64,000 nucleotides of DNA from Ignavibacteriales bacterium (GTDB taxonomy: Bacteria; Bacteroidota; Ignavibacteria; Ignavibacteriales; Ignavibacteriaceae), in assembly GCA_016707285.1 (NCBI GenBank), contig JADJIA010000012.1, positions 1 to 64,000 on the forward strand, in the 5' to 3' direction. Made by a program: the position numbers and the translations under genes. Shown one piece after another: positions 27,887 to 35,069 of this stretch. Numbering within the stretch: position 1 is the first letter of the stretch; each line of letters opens with the position of its first letter. The notes under the pieces are model-generated. The model did no database searches, had not been told where the DNA came from, and was given only the letters and a program-made list of their open reading frames with translations.

Positions 27887-30151
27887 ATGAAAACAACCAA
27901 GCAGGAGGCTTTAGACTACCACAGTATGGGTAGAAAAGGGAAAATTGAAGTTGTCCCGACTAAGCCCTGCATCACTCAGAGAGACCTCTCTCTCGCTTAT
28001 ACCCCGGGAGTAGCTCAGCCATGCCTTGATATCGAAAAAGATCCTTCGCTGGCTTATGAATATACTGCAAAAGGTAACCTTGTGGCTGTTGTCAGCAATG
28101 GTACTGCAGTGCTCGGACTGGGAGACATAGGACCCCTTGCCGGTAAACCGGTTATGGAAGGCAAAGGAGTTCTTTTCAAAAGATTTGCAGATATTGATGT
28201 TTTTGACATTGAACTAAACACAAAAGACCCTGATGAAATAGTCAGATGTGTACAACTCCTCGAACCAACATTTGGGGGTATCAACCTTGAAGATATAAAA
28301 GCACCGGAATGTTTTTATATTGAAGAAAAATGTAAAGCCACAATGAAAATTCCGGTGTTTCATGATGACCAGCATGGAACTGCAATTATCAGTGGTGCTG
28401 CTCTTATTAATGCAGTGGAAATTTCAGGAAAAAAGCTTTCTGAGGTTAAAATTGTTGTTAATGGTGCCGGTGCATCGGCAATTTCGTGCTCACGGCTTTA
28501 TGTAAAACTTGGTGCTAAAATTGAAAACATTACACTATGTGACTCAAAAGGAGCAATCTACAAAGGCAGAACCGAGGGGATGAATGAATTTAAACAGGAA
28601 TTTGCTCACGAGACTGATGCCAGAACCCTTGCAGATGCAATTAAAGGAGCCGATGTTTTTGTAGGACTTTCAAAAGGAAATGTCGTTTCGAAAGAAATGG
28701 TTGCAAGCATGGCACCAAATTGTGTCGTTTTTGCGATGGCTAATCCTGATCCCGAAATAACTTACGAAGATGCTACCTCTGTAAGAAAAGACATAATAAT
28801 GGCGACCGGAAGATCAGATTATCCTAATCAGATCAATAATGTTCTGGGTTTCCCATTCATTTTTAGAGGTGCCCTTGATGTTCAGGCTTCCGCAATTAAT
28901 GATGAAATGAAACTCGCTGCTTCTTATGCCCTCGCGGCTCTTGCAAAAGAGGATGTTCCCGATATCGTTAAAAGAGCCTACGAAGGTCATGAAATGAATT
29001 ATGGCAGGGATTATATCGTCCCCAAACCTTTTGATTCAAGAGTTCTTACATGGGTTGCTCCTGCCGTTGCTAAAGCTGCAATGGATACAGGTGTTGCTGC
29101 AAAACCTATCACAGATTTTGAGGCGTATAAAGAACAACTTCTCGAAAGACTTGGAATTTCCCAGGAAATAGTGAGACATACCATTCATGCAGCACAAAGT
29201 TACAAAACAGGAAAGCTCGTTTTCTCAGAGGGTAACAATGTCAGGATACTTAAAGCTGCACAGATTATCCAGGATATGGATATAGCACACCCAATTCTGA
29301 TCGGGAATCCTGAAGAAGTAAATGCTCTGATGTCTGCCAATAATATCGATCATGAAGGTTTGACAATTGTCTCCCCGACCGATTGGGACAAATCAGACTT
29401 TTATGTGGATGAATTCTATAAACTCAGACAGCGGAAAGGTATTACCCGTGAGGAAGCTTCACGCTTGATGACCCGTCACCGTCACAAAAATTATTTTGCT
29501 GCGATGATGGTCAGAATGGGTGATGCCGATGCTATGATTGCAGGTATGACATCACACTACCCTGAGACGATTCGTCCTGCTCTTGAAGTACTCGATCTGC
29601 AACCCGGTGTTTCGCGTGTTTCAGGGATGTATATTCTTATCATAAAAAATCGTGTATATTTCTTCGCAGATACAACAGTAAATGTTGATCCAAACGCAGA
29701 ACAACTCGCCGAAATTGCCATACTTTCAGCAAAAGCCGCAAGGAGGTTTGATATTGAACCCCGCGTGGCAATGTTATCATTCAGCAATTTTGGAAGTGCA
29801 GTTCATCCCCATAGTGTTAAGGTTAAAAAAGCAACCGAAATAGTGAAACAGCTTGAACCCGATCTAATTGTTGAGGGTGAAATGCAGGCAGATACCGCGA
29901 TGATCCCAACGATTATGGAAAATCTTTATCCTTTCTCTAAATTGAAGAAAAGGGCAAATGTTTTGATTTTCCCAAATCTCGATTCAGGCAATATTGCTTA
30001 CAAACTTTTAAATAGAATCGGCGGTGCCGAAGTGGTTGGTCCAATTCTCAATGGTTTAAGCAAACCTGTATATGTCCTTCAGCGTGGTGCCGAAGTTGAC
30101 GATGTAGTTAATATGGCTGCATTTGCAATGGTTGAGGCAAAAAGAAAATAA
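27887..30151 (+). CDS. maeB: NADP-dependent malic enzyme with phosphotransacetylase-like domain
   Basis: A 754-residue enzyme converting malate to pyruvate and CO2 with NADP. The malic N-terminal and NAD-binding regions fill residues 1-420 (LAYTPGVAQPC, VVSNGTAVLGLGDIGPLAGK, HDDQHGTAIISGAAL, VVNGAGASAISCSRLY). The C-terminal 320 residues are the phosphate acetyltransferase-like regulatory domain (ILIGNPEEVNALM, GMTSHYPETIRPALEVLD, VEGEMQADTAM). Length matches the MaeB class. A strong terminator follows at 30213. Confidence 0.95.
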   Translation: MKTTKQEALDYHSMGRKGKIEVVPTKPCITQRDLSLAYTPGVAQPCLDIEKDPSLAYEYTAKGNLVAVVSNGTAVLGLGDIGPLAGKPVMEGKGVLFKRFADIDVFDIELNTKDPDEIVRCVQLLEPTFGGINLEDIKAPECFYIEEKCKATMKIPVFHDDQHGTAIISGAALINAVEISGKKLSEVKIVVNGAGASAISCSRLYVKLGAKIENITLCDSKGAIYKGRTEGMNEFKQEFAHETDARTLADAIKGADVFVGLSKGNVVSKEMVASMAPNCVVFAMANPDPEITYEDATSVRKDIIMATGRSDYPNQINNVLGFPFIFRGALDVQASAINDEMKLAASYALAALAKEDVPDIVKRAYEGHEMNYGRDYIVPKPFDSRVLTWVAPAVAKAAMDTGVAAKPITDFEAYKEQLLERLGISQEIVRHTIHAAQSYKTGKLVFSEGNNVRILKAAQIIQDMDIAHPILIGNPEEVNALMSANNIDHEGLTIVSPTDWDKSDFYVDEFYKLRQRKGITREEASRLMTRHRHKNYFAAMMVRMGDADAMIAGMTSHYPETIRPALEVLDLQPGVSRVSGMYILIIKNRVYFFADTTVNVDPNAEQLAEIAILSAKAARRFDIEPRVAMLSFSNFGSAVHPHSVKVKKATEIVKQLEPDLIVEGEMQADTAMIPTIMENLYPFSKLKKRANVLIFPNLDSGNIAYKLLNRIGGAEVVGPILNGLSKPVYVLQRGAEVDDVVNMAAFAMVEAKRK

Positions 30152-30154
30152 CCC

Positions 30155-30192
30155 AATAATTCAATAATGCAGTAATGCAATAATCCAATAAT
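30155..30192. repeat. CAATAATGCAGTAAT-type short repeat, copy 1
   Basis: A low-complexity run of CAATAAT and CAGTAATG motifs follows the maeB stop. Closely related text recurs at 31999-32040 downstream of yraN. No coding potential is evident. Confidence 0.6.
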
Positions 30193-30212
30193 ATTTATAT
30201 AAATATCTGTTT

Positions 30213-30252
30213 GAGGTTGTCCGTGAGAGTGTTTCGGACAGCCTCTTTTTTT
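30213..30252 (+). terminator. Intrinsic terminator of maeB
   Basis: Stem GAGGTTGTCCG/CGGACAGCCTC with one G-T pair and an 11-base loop, followed by seven T residues. Confidence 0.9.
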
Positions 30253-30340
30253 GATATCGCCTTGATCTTTAGTCAACTTTACCTCTCAATTAACTAAATT
30301 AGTGGTTAGAATTTTTTGAATTTTTCAACTTTGGGAAAAT

Positions 30341-31618
30341 ATGTGGAATAATATTGTAGATGAACTTGAATGGCGTGGACTTGTTTACCAGTCAACTCCG
30401 TTGGATCAATTAAAAGAACGGCTTAAAGAGGGACCAGTCACTTTATATGCAGGGTTTGACCCGACTGCAGATTCACTCCATATTGGGCATTTGATCCCGA
30501 TTCTTGGCTTACGCAGATTTCAGCAAGCCGGTAACAAAGTTATTTGTGTTGTTGGTGGAGCAACCGCTCTTCTTGGTGATCCTTCCGGAAAAGAAGCCGA
30601 AAGAGAACTTAGTGCCGATGAACTTGTGAAAAACTGGGCGGTGATTTTTGAAGAACAACTTTCACAATATCTTGATTTTTCGGGTGATAATGCTGCTCTG
30701 ATGACCAATAATTACGATTGGATCAGCACCATTTCGGCATTTGAATATCTCAGAGAGATCGGAAAAAAATTCTCCGTGAATGTCATGGTTACAAAAGAAT
30801 CTGTTAAACGCAGACTGCAAGATCCCGACAAAGGCATCTCATACACCGAGTTTAGTTATATGGTTATGCAGGCTTTTGATTATTTCATTTTGAATGAAAG
30901 ACATAATTGTGAACTCCAAATTGGTGGAAGTGACCAGTGGGGTAATATCACCGCAGGGATGGATCTGATTTGGAAAAAGAAAAACAAAAAAGTTCACTGT
31001 ATGACTTTCCCGCTCATTCAAACAGCTGATGGGAAAAAGATTGGTAAAACCGAGGCAGGAACTGTATGGCTCGATAAAAAGCGCACTTCCCCTTACGAAC
31101 TTTATCAATACTGGTTAAATGTTGACGACAGAGATGTAATAAAATTCCTTAAGTTTTATACTTTCCTTCCAAAAGAAGAAATTGAGGAGCTGGAAGCGAT
31201 TCACAATTCCGATCCGGGAAGAAGAGTTGCACACAAAAAACTCGCCGAAGAAGTAACTTCTCTGATTCACGGAAGAGAAGAAATGCTTGGTGCTGTCGCT
31301 GCGTCAAAAGCACTTTTTGGTGAAGCTGAGATAACTGAAATTGGTGAATCAACACTTCAATCATTGTGTGATACAACTCCATCAGTTGCACTGAGTTCAT
31401 CAGAGGCAATTCCATCTTTAGTTGATCTTCTCGTCCTTGCTGGATTTTACACAAGCAAGGGTGCTGCAAGAAGAGACCTAACCGGTGGAGGTATCTACTT
31501 TAACAATCAGAGAATTTCCGATCCGGAATTTACACCCAAAGCTGAAGACCTCTTGTTTGGAAAATATTTTGTCCTGAGAAAGGGCAAAAAGAACTTCAAA
31601 CCGGGTTTTTACAAATAA
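30341..31618 (+). CDS. tyrS: Tyrosyl-tRNA synthetase
   Basis: A 425-residue class I aminoacyl-tRNA synthetase that charges tRNA-Tyr. The HIGH motif is HIGHLIP (47-53). Tyrosine pocket residues lie in LQIGGSDQWGNITAG. The KMSKS-equivalent is KKIGKT (232-237). An S4 RNA-binding domain is at about 355-420 (LAGFYTSKGAARRDLTGGGI). Length matches bacterial TyrRS. It starts a three-gene plus-strand run with yraN and the ferredoxin-like gene. Confidence 0.96.
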   Translation: MWNNIVDELEWRGLVYQSTPLDQLKERLKEGPVTLYAGFDPTADSLHIGHLIPILGLRRFQQAGNKVICVVGGATALLGDPSGKEAERELSADELVKNWAVIFEEQLSQYLDFSGDNAALMTNNYDWISTISAFEYLREIGKKFSVNVMVTKESVKRRLQDPDKGISYTEFSYMVMQAFDYFILNERHNCELQIGGSDQWGNITAGMDLIWKKKNKKVHCMTFPLIQTADGKKIGKTEAGTVWLDKKRTSPYELYQYWLNVDDRDVIKFLKFYTFLPKEEIEELEAIHNSDPGRRVAHKKLAEEVTSLIHGREEMLGAVAASKALFGEAEITEIGESTLQSLCDTTPSVALSSSEAIPSLVDLLVLAGFYTSKGAARRDLTGGGIYFNNQRISDPEFTPKAEDLLFGKYFVLRKGKKNFKPGFYK

Positions 31619-31633
31619 TTTACCGGGTTCACC

Positions 31634-31999
31634 GTGTCAACTCTTGAAACAGGAAAGTTAGGCGAAAAACTTGCTGAAGAATTCCTGAAAAAAAACGGAT
31701 TCAAGATTCTTGATAAAAACTGGCGAGAGAGCCACGGTGAACTCGATATTGTTGCCCTCGATGGAACAACCCTCGTTATTATTGAAGTAAAATATCGGAG
31801 TGACGAAAATTTCACCGATATCCAACATGCCATCTCCTGGCAAAAAGCCAAATCTCTTAAAAAATATGCCCAAAAATATCTCTATAAATCGGATGTATAT
31901 TTTGAAGAGATTCGTTTTGACTTCATTGGCGTTCTCCCCAATCCCGATGGTACCTACCGCATAGAGCATAACCCCGACTATATTGACTGGAGAAATTAA
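31634..31999 (+). CDS. YraN family (UPF0102) nuclease-fold protein
   Basis: A 121-residue protein with the UPF0102 pattern GKLGEKLAEEFLKKNGFKIL, GELDIVALD and VIIEVKYRS. The Glu36/Asp38 and Glu51-x-Lys53 residues match a PD-(D/E)XK (Holliday-junction-resolvase-like) fold. Start codon is GTG at 31634, 15 bases after the tyrS stop. Cellular role is not established for the family. Confidence 0.92.
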   Translation: MSTLETGKLGEKLAEEFLKKNGFKILDKNWRESHGELDIVALDGTTLVIIEVKYRSDENFTDIQHAISWQKAKSLKKYAQKYLYKSDVYFEEIRFDFIGVLPNPDGTYRIEHNPDYIDWRN

Positions 32000-32040
32000 A
32001 TGAATGCAGTAATCCAATAATTCAATAATGCAATAATTTT
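32000..32040. repeat. CAATAATGCAGTAAT-type short repeat, copy 2
   Basis: The gap begins with GAATGCAGTAATCCAATAAT and repeats the same motifs as 30155-30192. It ends just before the promoter of the ferredoxin-like gene. Confidence 0.6.
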
Positions 32041-32053
32041 GCATCCTCCCATT

Positions 32054-32083
32054 TTGTTAAGAGAAAATAAACGAGTATATTTG
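32054..32083 (+). promoter_or_regulatory. Bacteroidota-type promoter of the ferredoxin-like gene
   Basis: TTG (32054-32056), exactly 19 bases, then TATATTTG (32076-32083) is a full match to TTG-N19-TAnnTTTG. It decides the start of the next gene: the upstream in-frame start near 32039 would lie ahead of the transcription start, so ATG 32117 is preferred. Confidence 0.65.
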
Positions 32084-32116
32084 AATCGGACTTATTTATC
32101 TGTTTTGGAGAATAAA

Positions 32117-32998
32117 ATGCTTAGAAAAATAATAAATATAAATGAAGAATTGTGCGATGGTTGTGGTGATTGTGTACCGGCATGCCACGAAGGTGCACTG
32201 CAAATTATTGACGGAAAAGCAAGACTAATCAGCGATCTATTTTGTGATGGTTTGGGAGCCTGCCTCGGTGAGTGCCATTCAGGTGCTTTAACCATTGAAG
32301 AACGCGAGGCTGAACCATACAACGAATATAAAGTAATGGACTATATAGTTAAAGGGGGCCCTAATGTGATCAAAGCCCATCTTGAACACCTGCTTGATCA
32401 TAACGAAATCGAATATTTCACTGAAGCGCTGGATTACCTTAAAGCACATGACATGATAAATCCGGTTGCTCTTCAGCCCGAAGGAACAGATACTCCTGCT
32501 CCCGCAGAACATCACCATGGTGGTGGCTCCTGTGGTTGCAAAGGTTCTGCTCCACAGGAAATTAAAAAACCTGAAACCGGAAAAAAAATGGAATATGTTG
32601 GTGATGAGCAGCCGAGTGAATTAACCCATTGGCCCATTCAATTGCATCTTTTGAATCCACAAGCAGGATTTTTTAGAAATGCCGACCTTTTGCTCGCCGC
32701 CGATTGTGCGGGATTTGTGTCAACGGCTTTCCATCAAAAATACCTTGCAGGGAAAGCGATGGCGATTGCATGCCCCAAATTGGATACCAACAAAGAAGCA
32801 TATCTTGAGAAATTGGTTGCCATGATCGACTATTCAAATCTCAACTCCATGAATGTTGTGATTATGAAGGTGCCATGTTGCAGTGGGCTTGCACAATTGG
32901 CAATGAAAGCAAATCAACTTGCAGTCAGGAAAATTCCTGTTTACATCACAGTTCTTGATCTCGATGGATCGGAATTAGAGACTTACAGAGCAGCCTGA
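32117..32998 (+). CDS. Double 4Fe-4S cluster protein with His/Gly/Cys linker
   Basis: A 293-residue cytoplasmic iron-sulfur protein. Two clusters are held by CDGCGDCVPACHEG and CDGLGACLGECHSG near the N-terminus. A linker carries HHHGGGSCGCKG (about residues 133-144). The C-terminal 130 residues look Rossmann-like with conserved cysteines (LLLAADCAGFVSTAFHQKYL, AIACPKLDTNKEAYLEKL, KVPCCSGLAQLA). The architecture is a widespread uncharacterised ferredoxin family; electron transfer or redox sensing is inferred. It has a good ribosome-binding site (TTTTGGAG), and its 3' end overlaps the convergent phosphatase gene by 16 bases. Confidence 0.85.
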   Translation: MLRKIININEELCDGCGDCVPACHEGALQIIDGKARLISDLFCDGLGACLGECHSGALTIEEREAEPYNEYKVMDYIVKGGPNVIKAHLEHLLDHNEIEYFTEALDYLKAHDMINPVALQPEGTDTPAPAEHHHGGGSCGCKGSAPQEIKKPETGKKMEYVGDEQPSELTHWPIQLHLLNPQAGFFRNADLLLAADCAGFVSTAFHQKYLAGKAMAIACPKLDTNKEAYLEKLVAMIDYSNLNSMNVVIMKVPCCSGLAQLAMKANQLAVRKIPVYITVLDLDGSELETYRAA

Positions 32999-33771
32999 CG
33001 GATAATTTGTAAAACCTGTTCGTGAAGGTTCTGATTCCCCGTTACCAAAACATCCCCTTTTGAGGAATTGGTGAGTTCTTCTCCATTCCAATCGGTAATT
33101 ACGGCACCGGAACCTTTTAAGACAGGAACAAGCGCTGCCCAGTCGTAGAGATTTAAACCCTTTTCAACTACGATGTCTATATGTCCTGATGCACATAAAC
33201 CATACTGATATGCATCCCCTCCAAAACTTGTTATGTGAACCCTGTTCTGCAGTTCCTTAAAGAAGGCGGCAGACATTGGGTCTGTAAACATACCGGGAGA
33301 AGTAGTACTCAGTTTTGCTTTTGAAAGATCGGTCAAAGTGGAAGATTTGACAGGTTCCTCGTTAAGCATTGTTGTGTTTCCTGAGACCCCGACCCATCTT
33401 TCTTTGGTGATTGGTTGATCTATTATTCCAATCAAAGGAATTCCATCTTTCATTAGTGCAATAAGTGTGGCAAATACCGGTTTTCCACAACTGAATGCAA
33501 TAGTTCCATCAATGGGATCAATTACCCAGGTATAACCGTTTTTGGATTTTCTCTCTCCAAACTCTTCACCAATTATACCTGAATCTGAATCTTCAAACTC
33601 TATTTCTTCACGCAATTTTTCTTCCACTTCCCTGTCGGCAATGGTTACAATCGGTGAGGGCGAATTTTTATATTCTGCACGGATGTCGCCTCTAAAATAT
33701 CGCTCAATCGTTGCTCCTGCAATATCAGCGAGATGCTCCGCAAAAAGAACATATCCAAAATAGCTTTTCAT
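32983..33771 (-). CDS. Inositol monophosphatase family phosphatase, HisN-like
   Basis: A 262-residue Mg-dependent, Li-sensitive-type phosphatase. Metal-binding residues are in GEEFGE (about 68-73) and WVIDPIDGT (Asp85, Asp88), with the second signature GDAYQYGLCASGHIDIVVE and LYDWAAL. The overall pattern is closest to histidinol-phosphatase HisN of the IMPase superfamily, but inositol- or nucleotide-phosphate substrates are possible. The ATG overlaps the stop of the upstream YciI-like gene by four bases (ATGA), so the pair is co-translated. Confidence 0.88.
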   Translation of the reverse strand: MKSYFGYVLFAEHLADIAGATIERYFRGDIRAEYKNSPSPIVTIADREVEEKLREEIEFEDSDSGIIGEEFGERKSKNGYTWVIDPIDGTIAFSCGKPVFATLIALMKDGIPLIGIIDQPITKERWVGVSGNTTMLNEEPVKSSTLTDLSKAKLSTTSPGMFTDPMSAAFFKELQNRVHITSFGGDAYQYGLCASGHIDIVVEKGLNLYDWAALVPVLKGSGAVITDWNGEELTNSSKGDVLVTGNQNLHEQVLQIIRQAAL

Positions 33772-34163
33772 TCTTTATCCCAATTGGTTTTGATTGTTGC
33801 GGGTCCATACCAGGGGTGAATCTCGTAGGCAAGACGACCGGCAATAATTGCAGGATCCTGCTTTACATAACTTTCAGCTTCCTCAATCGTTTTACAGTCC
33901 ATAATAAATATTCCACGCCAGTTACCGTTATCGATAAATGGTCCTGCTATCCTCAAGACTCCGAGTTCTGCCATTTTGTTTATGTTTGCCATATGCCCTT
34001 CCATCAGTTTTGCAGCTTCAACTGAATCCTGAGAGCGGTTTTCACCTCTGGATAACATCACAAAAAACCATTGTTTCATTTTTTCACCTTCCGGTTTTTC
34101 CTGCGAGTAGGAAACGCCGGTAAGAATAAAAACCAGTGTGAGAAATAAAAACATTTTCTTCAT
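33768..34163 (-). CDS. Exported YciI-like domain protein
   Basis: A 131-residue protein with a signal peptide (FLFLTLVFILTGVSYSQ) and a YciI-type dimeric alpha/beta-barrel domain (FFVMLSRGENRSQ, LMEGHMANINKMAELGVLR, AGPFIDNGNWRGIFI). Most YciI proteins are cytoplasmic, so an exported version is a family variant. The C-terminus overlaps the phosphatase start. Function is unknown. Confidence 0.85.
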   Translation of the reverse strand: MKKMFLFLTLVFILTGVSYSQEKPEGEKMKQWFFVMLSRGENRSQDSVEAAKLMEGHMANINKMAELGVLRIAGPFIDNGNWRGIFIMDCKTIEEAESYVKQDPAIIAGRLAYEIHPWYGPATIKTNWDKE

Positions 34164-34299
34164 TTCAGAGTCTCTCCGATTTTTTTGATTTGTGAATCTG
34201 CTAATTTAAACAAAATTTCTTCTATCTTAACATACTACACTATTATGGTTGTCAAATCTGACATCAGGGATTCGAGATCAGGGTGATTTTACAAGGAAC

Positions 34300-34398
34300 T
34301 ATACGATACCATCGGATGATTTACAAGCTTTTTATACGATACCATCAGATGATTTTGCGGGAAACTATACGATACTATCGGATATCTGCAAAGAAACC
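34300..34398. repeat. Three tandem 33-bp repeats
   Basis: Units start at 34300, 34333 and 34366, each beginning TATACGATACCATCGGAT or a close variant; a partial copy precedes the first. They lie upstream of the YciI-like gene in a 277-base gap. The period is a multiple of three and two frames are open through the block, but there is no start codon or ribosome-binding site, so I do not call it coding. Confidence 0.75.
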
Positions 34399-34440
34399 AG
34401 GTGGTTTTTGAGATTTATTGATTAATTATACGGACAAAAG

Positions 34441-34893
34441 TCACTTCAGAAGTTCTTTTGCTTTGGCCGGATCATTTCCAAAAAATTTGTCATCCCAAAG
34501 TGTTGCACAGGCGATAATATCTTTAGGATTTTTCTTCTGAACTGCTATTTCGGTAGCCATTATGAGGATATCTTTCCCGGTAATTCTGGCTTTTTTACCC
34601 GAATTTGATTCTTCAAGGAACAAAATAATCGCTGCCGAGAGAAGAGCCTTTACATCATTTTGATCTTTACCTCTTTGAATCATCTCACCAATTTTTTTCA
34701 GAGCCTTGTTTTTTGAACCCAGCTCAATCTGAAAATCGATTGTTAGGGGACTTACCAATGGTGCATTTTTTAAGACAACATCAGGTTGTTTTTCCATCGG
34801 TTTCTCTTTTTTGTCAGGATAGGGTTTTTGATCAAAACCTTGAGAGAACCCGGTGAAGACCAGAATAATAAGAAAGATTGTTAATTTATGCAT
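34441..34893 (-). CDS. Exported helical protein of unknown function
   Basis: A 150-residue protein. The start ATG 34891-34893 is preferred because a GGAG site lies just upstream and it begins a signal peptide (MHKLTIFLIILVFTGFSQG). The mature part has a Lys/Pro-rich segment, then predicted helices (ALKKIGEMIQRGKDQNDVKA, KDILIMATEIAVQKKNPKD). A possible homologue class is small periplasmic helical proteins; I do not recognise a named family. It follows thrS in direction but is separated from it by a terminator. Confidence 0.75.
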   Translation of the reverse strand: MHKLTIFLIILVFTGFSQGFDQKPYPDKKEKPMEKQPDVVLKNAPLVSPLTIDFQIELGSKNKALKKIGEMIQRGKDQNDVKALLSAAIILFLEESNSGKKARITGKDILIMATEIAVQKKNPKDIIACATLWDDKFFGNDPAKAKELLK

Positions 34894-34953
34894 TAATTCT
34901 CCAGTTAAAAAAACCTTAAACTGCAATTTATACTATTCAAATGAAAAAAAGTT

Positions 34954-35003
34954 ACAAAAAAAGGGGTTACCATCAGAAACATATTTCTGTTGATAACCCC
35001 TTT
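34954..35003 (-). terminator. Intrinsic terminator of thrS
   Basis: A long imperfect hairpin: AAAGGGGTTA pairs with TAACCCCTTT and CAGAAA with TTTCTG around a CATA loop. On the minus strand a run of T residues follows immediately. Confidence 0.85.
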
Positions 35004-35069
35004 GAAATTTTCAGGGTGATCTAAAGTGCATCTTCACATTTAGTGAAAAATGAACTAAAATATCAGCTT

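Noticed and set aside
34300..34398. Short repetitive protein (YTIPSDD)
   Set aside because: The frame has no start codon or ribosome-binding site, and the unit is not conserved enough to suggest selection on protein.
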